DNA from: an uncultured bacterium | Lineage (GTDB): Bacteria > Cyanobacteriota > Vampirovibrionia > Gastranaerophilales > Gastranaerophilaceae | Direction of reading: 5' to 3' | Assembly (NCBI GenBank): GCA_958366705.1 | Contig: CATXCB010000006.1 | Span: 72,306 to 136,305, forward strand | Length of the DNA: 64,000 nt | Part shown: positions 1 to 8,409 of the stretch, piece by piece | Layout of the letters: each line of letters starts with the position of its first letter | Numbering within the stretch: position 1 is the first letter of the stretch | Translations under genes and position numbers: made by a program | Notes under the pieces: generated by a model | Database searches by the model: none | What the model saw: only the letters and a program-made list of their open reading frames with translations | Told to the model about the DNA's origin: nothing

Positions 1-258
1 ACTCCAAAGCCTTCAGAAAAAGAGTTCGGCAAGCACCCGACTCAAAAACCTTTAGAATTGTTAAGGCGCATAATCCTTGCGTCGACTAATAAAGGCGATT
101 TAATACTCGATCCATTCACAGGAAGCTCAACTACTGGTATAATGGCATTAGAGTTAGGTAGGAAATTTATTGGAATAGACTTAGAGAAAGAATATTTAGA
201 CCTTTCTGTTAAAAGGTTTGAGCAAGTATTTTCAAAGAAAGATAAAGCATGGCAGTAG
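1..258 (+). CDS. dpnA: N6-adenine DNA methyltransferase, 3' end (DpnA-like), partial
   Basis: The reading frame is open from base 1, so this is the C-terminal 85 residues of a gene that begins outside the window. It contains GKHPTQKP followed by a LILDPFTGSSTTGIMALELG stretch, the S-adenosylmethionine-binding motif I (DPFTGS), placed at the C-terminus as in beta-class amino-methyltransferases. In DpnII-type systems a second methyltransferase (DpnA), which also acts on single-stranded GATC, accompanies the main one. The gene overlaps the next methyltransferase by 10 bases, which suggests translational coupling in one operon. The assignment to DpnA rather than another beta-class enzyme rests on this neighbourhood. 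Confidence 0.8.
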   Translation, partial: TPKPSEKEFGKHPTQKPLELLRRIILASTNKGDLILDPFTGSSTTGIMALELGRKFIGIDLEKEYLDLSVKRFEQVFSKKDKAWQ

Positions 259-1091
259 TTTTAGAAAAATTAAAAGAAGAAACATACCCTATTGTTAAAT
301 GGGTTGGCGGCAAACGTCAGCTTATGTTTGAATTAATTAAAAACATGCCAAAATCATATAACCGTTATTTTGAGCCATTTATTGGCGGCGGTGCTTTGTT
401 CTTTGAATTACAACCGGAACAAGCTTATATTTCTGATATGAATGAAGAGTTAATCAATCTATATTCAGTTGTCAGAGACAATGTATATGAACTTATTGAA
501 GATTTGAGCAAGCACGAAGTTTCAAAAGAATATTTTTTAGAAATTCGAAATCTTGATAGAACTGAAAAATATGCAGAATTGTCAGATGTAGAAAGAGCAA
601 GTCGTTTTATTTATTTGAATAGAACCTGTTTTAACGGAATGTATAGAGTAAATTCGCAGGGGCAGTTTAATGTTCCGTTTGGACATTACAAAAATCCTCG
701 TATTATTGATGAAAACAATCTTTTAAATTGTTCTGAGCTATTAAAAAAGACCGAAATTAAGTGTGCCGATTTTTCAGAAATTTTAACTAAAGTCAAAAAA
801 GGTGATTTTGTTTATTTTGACCCACCTTATGTCCCATTGAATGAGACGTCAAGTTTCACTTCATATACAAAAGACGGTTTTGATATTGATATGCAATTCA
901 AACTGCGTGATGTTTGTGATGAATTGGATTCAATGGGTGTTAAATTTATGCTTTCAAATTCAGATACTAAATTAGTAAATGAATTATATGCAAATTACGA
1001 AATTAAAAAAGTTTTTGCTTCCCGTCAAATCAATGCTAATGCTGACGGCAGAGGCAAAATTACAGAAGTTTTAGTGAGGAATTATGACTAG
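249..1091 (+). CDS. dpnM: Dam/DpnM-type GATC adenine methyltransferase
   Basis: A 280-residue member of the D12 class (Dam, DpnM, MboIA) of N6-adenine methyltransferases. Family motifs are in order: KWVGGK at about residues 17-22, FEPFIGGGALFF (SAM motif I) at about 41-52, and the catalytic DPPY at 191-194. The expected role is to methylate adenine in GATC and protect the host from the endonuclease encoded immediately downstream. It overlaps the previous gene by 10 bases and the next by 8 bases, so it sits in the middle of a tightly coupled operon. Length is normal for the family. GATC specificity is inferred from the DpnII-like neighbour. Confidence 0.93.
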   Translation: MAVVLEKLKEETYPIVKWVGGKRQLMFELIKNMPKSYNRYFEPFIGGGALFFELQPEQAYISDMNEELINLYSVVRDNVYELIEDLSKHEVSKEYFLEIRNLDRTEKYAELSDVERASRFIYLNRTCFNGMYRVNSQGQFNVPFGHYKNPRIIDENNLLNCSELLKKTEIKCADFSEILTKVKKGDFVYFDPPYVPLNETSSFTSYTKDGFDIDMQFKLRDVCDELDSMGVKFMLSNSDTKLVNELYANYEIKKVFASRQINANADGRGKITEVLVRNYD

Positions 1092-1941
1092 AAATTTTAA
1101 GGAATGGTTATCTACATTTAGACCTTGTATTGCAGATTATTGCTACTATGTGGATTTTGATAAAGTAAATAACAATGTTGATGATATTAAAGTTGAATTA
1201 AATATTTTAAATTCGCTAGTTGGCTCAAAAAATATCGAAAAAGATTTTGAAGGTATTATCATAAAATATCCTGAAACTTTAAAATGTATTCCTTTACTCT
1301 TAGCGGTTCGTTCTAGCGAAATTTCTGTTACAGATGCTGATGGCGAATACAATTTTTCTTTTAGAAAACAAAACTACAGCATAGATGATTATAAAATGTT
1401 TATGAGAAAGACAAAGTTGTTTGATTTGTTGGAAAATCATATTGTAAGCAATTTAGTAGACTATACAACTGGTGTTGAAACGGGTCTTGATTCTAACGGA
1501 AGAAAAAATCGTGGTGGTCATTTGATGGAAAATCTTGTTGAAGATTACATCCAAAAAGCCGGATTCATTAAAGGTCAAAACTATTTCAAAGAGATGTATA
1601 TCCACGAAATTGAAGATAAATGGAATGTTAATCTTTCTGCAATTTCAAATCAAGGCAAAATGGAGAAACGGTTTGATTTTGTGATTAAAACCGATAATCA
1701 AATTTATGTAATAGAAACAAATTTTTATTCAAGTGGAGGTTCAAAACTCAATGAAACCGCAAGAAGCTATAAAACTTTGGCACAAGAAGTTTCAATAATA
1801 GATGGTGTAACTTTTATTTGGTTTACTGACGGCTGCGGTTGGAATAGTGCAAGAAACAATCTTGAAGAAACCTTCGATGTTTTAGATACGGTTTATAATA
1901 TTCAGGATTTAGAAGATGGTATATTGCAAAATTTAAGATAA
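1084..1941 (+). CDS. dpnB: DpnII/MboI-type GATC restriction endonuclease
   Basis: A 285-residue protein matching the DpnII family in length, in features such as SGSRKNRGGHLMENLV-like text (here NGRKNRGGHLMENLVEDYI) and in a C-terminal nuclease core with KRFDFVI followed by YVIETNFYSSGGSKLNE. That core places an acidic residue and an E-x-N/T-x-Y element where PD-(D/E)XK-type enzymes keep their catalytic cluster. It should cut unmethylated GATC. It lies directly behind two methyltransferases, which is the usual DpnII cassette. This start gives an 8-base overlap with the methyltransferase, typical of coupled expression. Confidence 0.92.
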   Translation: MTRNFKEWLSTFRPCIADYCYYVDFDKVNNNVDDIKVELNILNSLVGSKNIEKDFEGIIIKYPETLKCIPLLLAVRSSEISVTDADGEYNFSFRKQNYSIDDYKMFMRKTKLFDLLENHIVSNLVDYTTGVETGLDSNGRKNRGGHLMENLVEDYIQKAGFIKGQNYFKEMYIHEIEDKWNVNLSAISNQGKMEKRFDFVIKTDNQIYVIETNFYSSGGSKLNETARSYKTLAQEVSIIDGVTFIWFTDGCGWNSARNNLEETFDVLDTVYNIQDLEDGILQNLR

Positions 1942-1949
1942 GGTATTTG

Positions 1950-2741
1950 ATGGGATCTTTTATTGATACAACTTTTGATTTTACATCTGATACGCCTCAT
2001 TATTGGGATAATTTTTGGCAGAATTGCGAAGGACTAGGTTGCGGAAGTGCAGATCCTGATTTAAAAAGTCCAACATTAAGAAATTATAATAAATTATTAT
2101 GGAGTAAAAGACTACCAAATGGGGAGTTTTTAGATTTGCAAAAAGGTGAAAATTCAAATGATTATTTGATATGGAAAGATTTTAATTTTGGCAGCGACTC
2201 TATTATTAATGTATATCTTCACAATACCCTAATAAAACCTTTTATTGAACAAATTAAAACTGAAATTGAAAAAACTCAAAATTATAAAGAATTTAGGGAA
2301 AATTATTTAAGAAAATCATATACGATTGGCGGCTGTATGATTTTTCCGAAAACAAATAGAAAATTTTCTATTAACTGTCAAAGAGGAATTAATCGTTTTA
2401 TTAAAGACCGTTTTGATTTGACACTTGAGTGTATCAGAAGATATTATAATAAGGATTTTGACAATCCCTTAGGTGAAACTATGAAGAAAAATACAGAATT
2501 TTTTGACTTATTTATTGATTTTAAAGGCTTTGTTGATTTCTTTTTATTACAAGATTTAGTTATGGAAGATTATTCTGCTATAAAATTGTTTTTACAAAAT
2601 GATTTAACATTTACAAAAGACCCGCGACCAAAAGTAGTGGCAGATTGGTTTGTGTTTTATAAAAAACAGATGGAATTTTTAGAAAAAAGAAATAATCGAA
2701 TTTCAAAAATAAGGTTTAATGATGAAAATTATATTAAGTAG
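1950..2741 (+). CDS. DUF6994-like protein of unknown function
   Basis: A 263-residue protein with FDFTSDTP near the N-terminus and DPDLKSPTLRNYNKLLWSK at about residues 36-54. I recall this pattern from the DUF6994 family, whose function is not established. The ATG at 1950 is chosen over an upstream TTG because AAGGT lies just before it. It follows the DpnII endonuclease by eight bases and overlaps the next gene by about 20 bases, so it is co-transcribed with the restriction-modification genes. No transmembrane or signal segments are visible. An accessory or defence role is inference from position only. Confidence 0.6.
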   Translation: MGSFIDTTFDFTSDTPHYWDNFWQNCEGLGCGSADPDLKSPTLRNYNKLLWSKRLPNGEFLDLQKGENSNDYLIWKDFNFGSDSIINVYLHNTLIKPFIEQIKTEIEKTQNYKEFRENYLRKSYTIGGCMIFPKTNRKFSINCQRGINRFIKDRFDLTLECIRRYYNKDFDNPLGETMKKNTEFFDLFIDFKGFVDFFLLQDLVMEDYSAIKLFLQNDLTFTKDPRPKVVADWFVFYKKQMEFLEKRNNRISKIRFNDENYIK

Positions 2742-3537
2742 AAAAGGATTTGATAGTGCATCAGGCGGATGTCCTAGTTTTATTATTGGTGACAAATTAA
2801 TTTCTTTGCCAATACCCGATAAAAATACAAATCTGGAATATAATAACGTACAAATTTGTGGCTACAATCTTGGCGAAATTTTTGAAAAAAGTAAAATTAA
2901 ACCTAAATTAAACGGTAAAAAGATAATTACTTGTCATTTAGATCCAGATATAGAAAGTGGGCTGTTCGGACAATGCTCAAAAGCGGCGCAGCATTTATTA
3001 AATAATAATGTAAAAGTTGGAGATTTATTGTTATTCTTTGGTTGGTTCAGAGAATTTGATATTAAGACTTATAAATTTAGTGCACAAGATAAAACAGGCA
3101 AACATTGTATATATGCCTATTTTAAAATCGGGGGAATTTTAGATTTAAACAATTTGCAAGATAGAGAGAAATCGTTACAATTTACAAAAACACATCCACA
3201 TATTGCCTATACATCAACTGAATATCAGAAAACGAACTTATTATTTGTCGCAGATACAAAATTATTAGAAGATTCTGACATAAGAGGGTGTGGAAGATTG
3301 AAGTTTTCAGAAAGTACAACCTTAACAAAACCAAATGAGAATAAATCAATTTGGCAACTTCCAAAATGCTTTATGGATGCAAATATGACATATCACACAA
3401 ATAAAAAATGCTGGCTAGAATTGAATGAAAAATTTTGCCAACTTAAAAGTGTTTGTCGCGGGCAAGAATTTGTAATAAGCGAAAATAAAGATGTTGAAAA
3501 ATGGGCTATCAATTTAATTACAAATAATTTAATTTAG
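2719..3537 (+). CDS. Nmad3-like nucleotide modification associated protein
   Basis: A 272-residue protein beginning MKIILSRKGFDSASGGCPS, followed by a SLPIPD element. I recognise this start from proteins with nucleotide-modification-associated domain 3 (Nmad3), a family found in operons that make or handle modified DNA bases. A second conserved-looking stretch is LLLFFGWFRE at about 103-112. Two adjacent ATGs (2719 and 2722) are equally plausible starts, and AAGG lies just upstream. It overlaps the preceding gene and is the last plus-strand gene before a convergent minus-strand gene three bases away. Finding an Nmad-type gene behind a DpnII system is unusual. Its biochemical role is not known. 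Confidence 0.6.
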   Translation: MMKIILSRKGFDSASGGCPSFIIGDKLISLPIPDKNTNLEYNNVQICGYNLGEIFEKSKIKPKLNGKKIITCHLDPDIESGLFGQCSKAAQHLLNNNVKVGDLLLFFGWFREFDIKTYKFSAQDKTGKHCIYAYFKIGGILDLNNLQDREKSLQFTKTHPHIAYTSTEYQKTNLLFVADTKLLEDSDIRGCGRLKFSESTTLTKPNENKSIWQLPKCFMDANMTYHTNKKCWLELNEKFCQLKSVCRGQEFVISENKDVEKWAINLITNNLI

Positions 3538-3539
3538 TA

Positions 3540-4511
3540 TTAGTTATTATTTTGAATTTTGCTACACCAATTTTCAAAGTCTTGACGCTGATTTTCATAC
3601 CAATCATTACATACATAATACTCATCTTCAAATAATGTAACCCAATAACGAGCTCTACCTTTATCGTCATATCTGCTTTCATTTTTATTAATAAGTAACG
3701 GATATTTTAAATTAAATGTTTTCTTGCAATAATTTTTATCTTTTAAGTTTAAAATATCCTGTGCTGTTAGTTGGTTATTTTTCAATAAATATTTCATTTT
3801 ATTTTTAACCGTAGAACCTATTTTGAATTCGTTATAAGCAATATTCTTATTGATATTTTTAGATATTTGATTAACTTGCTTATTGCTTTCTTTCTTACAT
3901 AAATTACTAAGCTGAAGCGCTCTCATAAATAATTCAGAAGTATCAGCTACTGTTGAAGAAATTTCAATAATGGGGGTTAAAATTGATTTTGTAAAATTAT
4001 CATTTGCGATTAATCTAAAATTATATTCAAATCCTAAGTCCTTAATGAGTTTATCTATATTGTTTATTTGCTTTTCTAAATCATTATGTACAGCGGGGTT
4101 AATTTTGGGTGATGCAAAAATAATATCTCCGTTTTTCAAATTAAAATATAAATATAACAATAATGCTGAGCGCAACATTTTCTTTAATACAATACTTATG
4201 CACTCCTGTGATGTTTTTCCATACCTTAATCCTTGTTCATGGTATGCAACATCTACCGCATAATAATGATTCATATTTTCATCAATATTTAATCCTAAAA
4301 CATCAATTTCTGCTTGTTTGATTAATTGTTCAGGTTTTGAATTTTTAAAAACGGGAAAATGCTGTTCAATAATGGTCAATAGCCTAGTTGCTTCCTGTTC
4401 ATTGTATAAACTCCAACTATCTGATGGTTTCCAGTTAAGTTGTACTATTTTACACTCTTTTGCATGTTTTAGCCATGAAAGTATTAACGATTCACCTATC
4501 TCAATTTTCAT
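3540..4511 (-). CDS. Conserved protein of unknown function, possibly nuclease-like
   Basis: A 323-residue protein. The ATG at 4511 is preferred over a longer frame from 4580 because AAAGGG lies upstream at good spacing and the protein then starts MKIEIGESLILSWLKHAKEC. I recall similar starts in widespread uncharacterised proteins. A segment reading AEIDVLG then YAVDVAYHE resembles the strand pattern of PD-(D/E)XK nucleases but lacks the usual lysine, so nuclease activity is only a guess. It ends three bases from the Nmad3-like gene (convergent) and lies 50 bases downstream of the HTH gene of the transposition module, so it may be transposon cargo. Confidence 0.6.
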   Translation of the reverse strand: MKIEIGESLILSWLKHAKECKIVQLNWKPSDSWSLYNEQEATRLLTIIEQHFPVFKNSKPEQLIKQAEIDVLGLNIDENMNHYYAVDVAYHEQGLRYGKTSQECISIVLKKMLRSALLLYLYFNLKNGDIIFASPKINPAVHNDLEKQINNIDKLIKDLGFEYNFRLIANDNFTKSILTPIIEISSTVADTSELFMRALQLSNLCKKESNKQVNQISKNINKNIAYNEFKIGSTVKNKMKYLLKNNQLTAQDILNLKDKNYCKKTFNLKYPLLINKNESRYDDKGRARYWVTLFEDEYYVCNDWYENQRQDFENWCSKIQNNN

Positions 4512-4561
4512 AAAACACCCTTTCTTATAAAGAATATCATAAAAATAAACAACAATTTTTC

Positions 4562-4981
4562 TTATGCAATCCCATTCCAATTTAAAAGTTTTTGTTGAAT
4601 CTGTTCAATAACCTCAGGAGTTAATTGTCCTGTTGGTTTTGATTGTTTGAATTTTTGATTAGAGGTTTCATATTGTTTTACCTGTGGAATATTTTTCAAA
4701 ATCTTCATCAACGAATAAATTTCAGATTGCGGGGTTTGCCGCTTATTATCAATGTCAGAAGAAATTTTTTGCATCGATTTTCTTGCAAAATCTAAAAGTT
4801 CTTTGTCAAAATTTTCTTGATTTTGTTCTACCTCAAATCTTTTCCTATCCCATTCATATTTCTTTTTCCAATAAAATAAAGTTCTGCGTGATATATTTAA
4901 TCTGATCCCGATTTCTTCAAGCGGTATTTTGTCATAAATATACATCTTTTCAGTCTGTTTATAATATTTCATTTTAGTCAT
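4562..4981 (-). CDS. Helix-turn-helix protein of the transposition module
   Basis: A 139-residue basic protein. The first 45 residues form a clear HTH: IPLEEIGIRLNISRRTLFYW, followed by KKKYEWDRKR. The layout resembles DUF1804-type and small-terminase-like phage proteins, where an HTH precedes an alpha-helical tail. The rest is helical, with a lysine/glutamine-rich C-terminus. It begins two bases after the stop of the core-binding-domain gene, so it is part of the transposase-ATPase operon. A DNA-targeting or regulatory role in transposition is inferred. It could also be a small terminase relic of a Mu-like phage. Confidence 0.65.
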   Translation of the reverse strand: MTKMKYYKQTEKMYIYDKIPLEEIGIRLNISRRTLFYWKKKYEWDRKRFEVEQNQENFDKELLDFARKSMQKISSDIDNKRQTPQSEIYSLMKILKNIPQVKQYETSNQKFKQSKPTGQLTPEVIEQIQQKLLNWNGIA

Positions 4982-4983
4982 AG

Positions 4984-5535
4984 TTATTCCTCAAAAATTA
5001 TTCTGTTAATACTAAATTTATTTTTATCTGTTAATCGGCGGACTTGGAAATTGCAACTTTTATCAATAACACCTAAATTTTGGAAATATTTTATCAATTG
5101 ATTTAAAAGTGTCATTGTATTTTTTAATCTTCTTGTTCCTAATTGCCTAGATTTGCATTTTTTATAAAAGTCTATTACAAGCTCTTGATTAATATTATTC
5201 AAACAATATTTTCTAAAAAATGGAGTAATATTTACTCTAAATATCGATTCATAAGTTTCGTAAGTTCGTTTTTTACAATGTTTCTTTGCATAGTTTTCAA
5301 TAAAAATATTAACTGCTTGTTCAAAATTTAGTTCTTGTTTATTATCTGTTGCTAAGAATATTCCAAAATCAATCTTCATCGATATTTCTACATATTTATA
5401 CAAACCTTGTTCAAAGACCATTTTACCCTCGTTCAAGAGGTGTTCAAGTTCTGTTTTACAATCGCACTCAGCAATCATCTCGATTTCATCTAATGTAAAT
5501 TCCTGTACGTGCTTTGCGAGTTTTTCAATATTCAT
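4984..5535 (-). CDS. Core-binding (SAM-like) domain protein without recombinase catalytic domain
   Basis: A 183-residue protein. Residues about 70-165 look like the N-terminal core-binding domain of tyrosine recombinases (FIENYAKKHCKKRTYETYES, then a four-helix pattern ending LIKYFQNLGVID). The protein stops before any R-H-R-Y catalytic domain. It starts within the last four bases of the ATPase gene (ATGA overlap), so it is translationally coupled to it. The operon partner slot is where Tn7-like elements keep target-selection proteins such as TniQ, but no TniQ-like zinc motifs are visible. Either it is a truncated integrase recruited as a DNA-binding accessory or a dedicated family. The fold call is by pattern only. 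Confidence 0.6.
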   Translation of the reverse strand: MNIEKLAKHVQEFTLDEIEMIAECDCKTELEHLLNEGKMVFEQGLYKYVEISMKIDFGIFLATDNKQELNFEQAVNIFIENYAKKHCKKRTYETYESIFRVNITPFFRKYCLNNINQELVIDFYKKCKSRQLGTRRLKNTMTLLNQLIKYFQNLGVIDKSCNFQVRRLTDKNKFSINRIIFEE

Positions 5536-6212
5536 ATAATCTGCTCCGTTATTTCTTTTGTAATTTCTGTTAAATTATTATCTTTTGCAAAATTTTCTAT
5601 CTGATTTATCAGTTGTACAATTTGTCTGAAACGGTTATATTTTGTGTGGATATATTCAATAGAATCGGGAGCAAATGGAACTTCAGATAAATGATTTACC
5701 ATCTGAAATAAATCATTTATTCCAAAAGCTTCAAATTTTAAAATTTCTGAAAATCTATCGTATAGATGCTTGTATCTTTCGAGTTTTCTATGTGCCAAAC
5801 CCATACCAACAAATATTATCGGACAGTCGGTTTCGTCGTGAATATCTCGTAACGTTTCAATAGTTTTATAGTTATTCATCAAATAATCAATCTCATCAAT
5901 GAAAATCATTTTGGGCTCTTGTTTTAACTTTTTTACAACTAAATTGAAGTTATCAGAAGTCAAAAATCTTGGAATTTCGTCTAATTCTTTAACTAATTCT
6001 TCCAAAAACCACCGACCTGTCATTAAGTTTGTTGCTCTTAAATATATCGCATTATATTTGCAAGCAAGCCACAAAGCCGTTTGTGATTTACCAAGTCCCG
6101 GCTCTCCATAAACTAATCCCATTTTTGGAATATTTTTCGGTTTATTTTGTAAATTTTCAACTAAACCTATAAAGTTTTTAACATTCTGTGTTTTTATAAA
6201 GGTTCTGTTCAT
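5532..6212 (-). CDS. MuB/TnsC-like AAA+ transposition ATPase
   Basis: A 226-residue ATPase with Walker A GEPGLGKS at residues 36-43 and Walker B MIFIDEIDYL at about 102-111, in the AAA+ arrangement of MuB, TnsC and IstB. Such proteins bind target DNA with ATP and deliver it to the DDE transposase. It is shorter than phage Mu MuB (about 310 residues), closer to compact TnsC/IstB forms. AAAGGA precedes the ATG at good spacing. It lies about 70 bases downstream of the transposase gene with a GC-rich hairpin between them, and overlaps the next gene by four bases. Confidence 0.88.
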   Translation of the reverse strand: MNRTFIKTQNVKNFIGLVENLQNKPKNIPKMGLVYGEPGLGKSQTALWLACKYNAIYLRATNLMTGRWFLEELVKELDEIPRFLTSDNFNLVVKKLKQEPKMIFIDEIDYLMNNYKTIETLRDIHDETDCPIIFVGMGLAHRKLERYKHLYDRFSEILKFEAFGINDLFQMVNHLSEVPFAPDSIEYIHTKYNRFRQIVQLINQIENFAKDNNLTEITKEITEQII

Positions 6213-6227
6213 GTGTTATCCTTTCTT

Positions 6228-6281
6228 GGCTTGCTCGCGCTAAACGGGCACGCTCACGCTTCAGCCCTCTGCTCGCAAGCC
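6228..6281 (-). other. GC-rich inverted repeat between transposase and ATPase genes
   Basis: GGCTTGC at 6228-6234 pairs with GCAAGCC at 6275-6281, and an inner GGGC/GCCC pair lies inside. The 54-base segment is strikingly GC-rich against its very AT-rich surroundings. It separates the transposase stop from the ATPase ribosome-binding site, so it could set the relative expression of the two genes or be an attenuator. There is no T-run for a classic terminator. Confidence 0.5.
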
Positions 6282-6282
6282 G

Positions 6283-7974
6283 CTATTCATATAAAAGTCT
6301 GTACTCCTTTGTTTGCTTAAATCTTTCTATCCATTCATCTTGCGGATTATTTTTTATGAGGTATTCATATTTTTCTGAATTATTTTTGAATAGGGTTTGA
6401 AGGGTATTTGAACGAGGTTTGAATTCAACTTTTTGAGGCTCGTCCATTCTCTGCTCGATAAATTTAACTTCTTCATTACTTAAATATTGTTTTACAGAGT
6501 TAATAGTTTTCTTTCTCAGTTGTCGTTGTTTGACAATTTTTTGCTTATAGTCTTCAAAATCTTTCACATCGCCTAAAAGTTTTGCCATTGGATGAGTTTC
6601 GGTTACTCTTTCTGCTGTACATAAATATTCACCTTTGGTTGTAAAAACTTTTATACTTGTTAGATCAAAAAGGTTGTATTTAATTAAAACTTTGCTTTTA
6701 AAACCGTAAAGTCTTTCATCAAAATAGTCACAGTTTAAAAACCTGATACCGTTTCGCTGAATTGTTTTAATCTCGGTTGCAAGCATCAAATCGTCAAGAG
6801 TATTTATATCAATATTTTGAGTCTTGCGTTCTGCTAGAACTTCGGCAATAGTTTTGTTTGATGCATTAGGACAAGGCTGTGAATTTTTAAAATTCAACCA
6901 CATATCAATCATTTTTATTGTTTCTTCTATTGTTGGAATATATTCATTGTGCAAGCTCTTGTGTAGTTTTTCATTTCGCATCATATATGCCGGCTTGTTA
7001 ATTATTGATGAACCAATATAACTCGGTAAAAGTTTTTCAAAACCCTCCTGAAATTCTTTAAAGAATCTTTCAATAACTTTTGCTCTGGCATTATAAGGTC
7101 GTGCAAAAACTGTTTCTATTCCAAGTTTTGAGTATAATCCTTGAAAACCAAGTTCGGTAAAACCTTTGTCGTCAGTAAAATACTTTGCTCTGAATGCTCT
7201 ACCATTATCTTGATACACAACTTTGGGAATCATATCAAGGTTGAGTATAGCGTTTCTTAGAGCAGAAGCTATACATTGAGTATTTTCTTCAAGCATGATT
7301 TCATAGCCGACAAGTGCTGTTGATTTCCAATCCAAAAATCCGACTAAAGTCGCTCGACTTGGTTTACCTGTAAATGGGTTTATTACCTGAAAAGCAAGTT
7401 TATGACCATCAGCGACTAAAATATCTCCAACTTCCAAAAGCGAAGCATCACGTTTTATATACGGTTCAACGTTATCAGACAAGGCTTTTTCACCATCACG
7501 TGCTAAAATCCATTTATCATAATTATTATCCTTAAACCATTTTGCATATCTTCTAAATGTAATATCTGCCGGAATAAAACTTTGTCCTTGCTCTTTTAAC
7601 TTATATTTGGTTAAAGCAGTTGCCTTGCCTATTGAAATTCGGTTAGGGTGCAAAAGCAAGCTCATAAAAATTCTAATTTCTTTGTCAGTTAAAACTGTCC
7701 TATATTCATCTATTTTAGAATATTTGTACTGAGGTAAGAGCTTGGTGTAATCTTCTGTCCCATCCAACATTGCATACCAACGGTGCAAACTGCCGCGAGA
7801 TATTTTACCTAGAATCTTAAATAGATGAGAATTTGAAGTGTTGTGCAATTTAACAAAATCATAATCTGCTTGGAGTTTATTTGTTGATTTCTTTCTAAAT
7901 TCAATCCATTTGTGGACTAAATCTAATCTTGCGAGTGCGATTTGTTTTGATCTTTCTGGTGTGAATTCTGCCAT
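6283..7974 (-). CDS. Mu/Tn7-type DDE transposase (TnsB/MuA-like)
   Basis: A 563-residue transposase if started at the ATG at 7974, which has AAAGGA seven bases upstream. An in-frame ATG at 8001 is also possible and adds nine residues. The N-terminus is helical and DNA-binding-like. The rve-type catalytic core carries the acidic triad in VADGHK, YQDNGRAF and KVIERFF (residues 198, 265 and 311 counted from 8001). A Mu-type beta-barrel region and basic tail follow. It should bind element ends and join them to target DNA chosen by the ATPase next door. No separate TnsA endonuclease is recognisable, so replicative Mu-like transposition is likelier than Tn7 cut-and-paste. Confidence 0.9.
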   Translation of the reverse strand: MAEFTPERSKQIALARLDLVHKWIEFRKKSTNKLQADYDFVKLHNTSNSHLFKILGKISRGSLHRWYAMLDGTEDYTKLLPQYKYSKIDEYRTVLTDKEIRIFMSLLLHPNRISIGKATALTKYKLKEQGQSFIPADITFRRYAKWFKDNNYDKWILARDGEKALSDNVEPYIKRDASLLEVGDILVADGHKLAFQVINPFTGKPSRATLVGFLDWKSTALVGYEIMLEENTQCIASALRNAILNLDMIPKVVYQDNGRAFRAKYFTDDKGFTELGFQGLYSKLGIETVFARPYNARAKVIERFFKEFQEGFEKLLPSYIGSSIINKPAYMMRNEKLHKSLHNEYIPTIEETIKMIDMWLNFKNSQPCPNASNKTIAEVLAERKTQNIDINTLDDLMLATEIKTIQRNGIRFLNCDYFDERLYGFKSKVLIKYNLFDLTSIKVFTTKGEYLCTAERVTETHPMAKLLGDVKDFEDYKQKIVKQRQLRKKTINSVKQYLSNEEVKFIEQRMDEPQKVEFKPRSNTLQTLFKNNSEKYEYLIKNNPQDEWIERFKQTKEYRLLYE

Positions 7975-8001
7975 GCGTATTTCCTTTGCATAAACATTCA
8001 T

Positions 8002-8328
8002 CGCTCACCTTTCGGAATAAATCAAGTCTTAAATCTCAATCTCAGAGATATTTCGACACATATCAAACTAAAAGATAAATCAAAACGGACATTTTTTGCA
8101 CTAAAAGTATCAAGGTTAAAACTCAAACACCAAGCAGAATAGATGCCGAAATAAATTTCATATGACAGAATATCGGTGCAATTTAGTGCAAATTTAAGGA
8201 CAAAAGTGCAATTTTTGACCGTCCAATCTCAACCCTCTAAATTAGCCTAAAACTCCCAACAACTCGGCACTTCTGCCTAAAATCAATCGTCCCAAATGTC
8301 CTGATAAGTTGTATCTGCCATCCATTAA
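8002..8328. promoter_or_regulatory. Non-coding stretch with candidate transposase-binding sites
   Basis: No gene is visible here. AGTGCAA or GGTGCAA occurs at 8175-8181, 8185-8191 and 8205-8211 in direct orientation, and once inverted at 8096-8102. The inverted copy (8086-8102) and the last direct copy (8205-8224) each run on into a GTCC element after an A/T block. Clustered, mixed-orientation repeats just upstream of a transposase gene are what MuA/TnsB end-binding sites look like, so one end of the transposon probably lies close to 8224. The exact terminus and target duplication were not identified. Confidence 0.5.
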
Positions 8329-8366
8329 AATTAAAAAGGACTAGATAAATCTAGTCCTTTTTAATT
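8329..8366. terminator. Bidirectional intrinsic terminator next to the att repeat
   Basis: A perfect 17 bp stem (8329-8345 with 8350-8366) around a four-base loop, with A- and T-runs at the two arms. It directly abuts the left att repeat. Before the island integrated, it would have been the terminator just downstream of the tRNA-Gly gene on the minus strand. Confidence 0.85.
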
Positions 8367-8409
8367 AGCGGGAGACGAGGCTCGAACTCGCGACATCCTC
8401 CTTGGCAAG
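8367..8409 (-). repeat. Distal att site: 43 bp copy of the tRNA-Gly 3' half
   Basis: These 43 bases are identical to 24814-24856, which is the 3' half of the intact tRNA-Gly gene from the anticodon loop to the discriminator base. Identity stops at 8410. This is the displaced tRNA fragment left at the far end of an island integrated by a tRNA-targeting tyrosine integrase. Unlike the intact gene it is not followed by an encoded CCA. Confidence 0.93.

Noticed and set aside
1..8366. A second tRNA-integrated island left of the att repeat
   Set aside because: No third copy of the tRNA fragment and no integrase is present on that side; the module there is a DDE transposon with different end signals.
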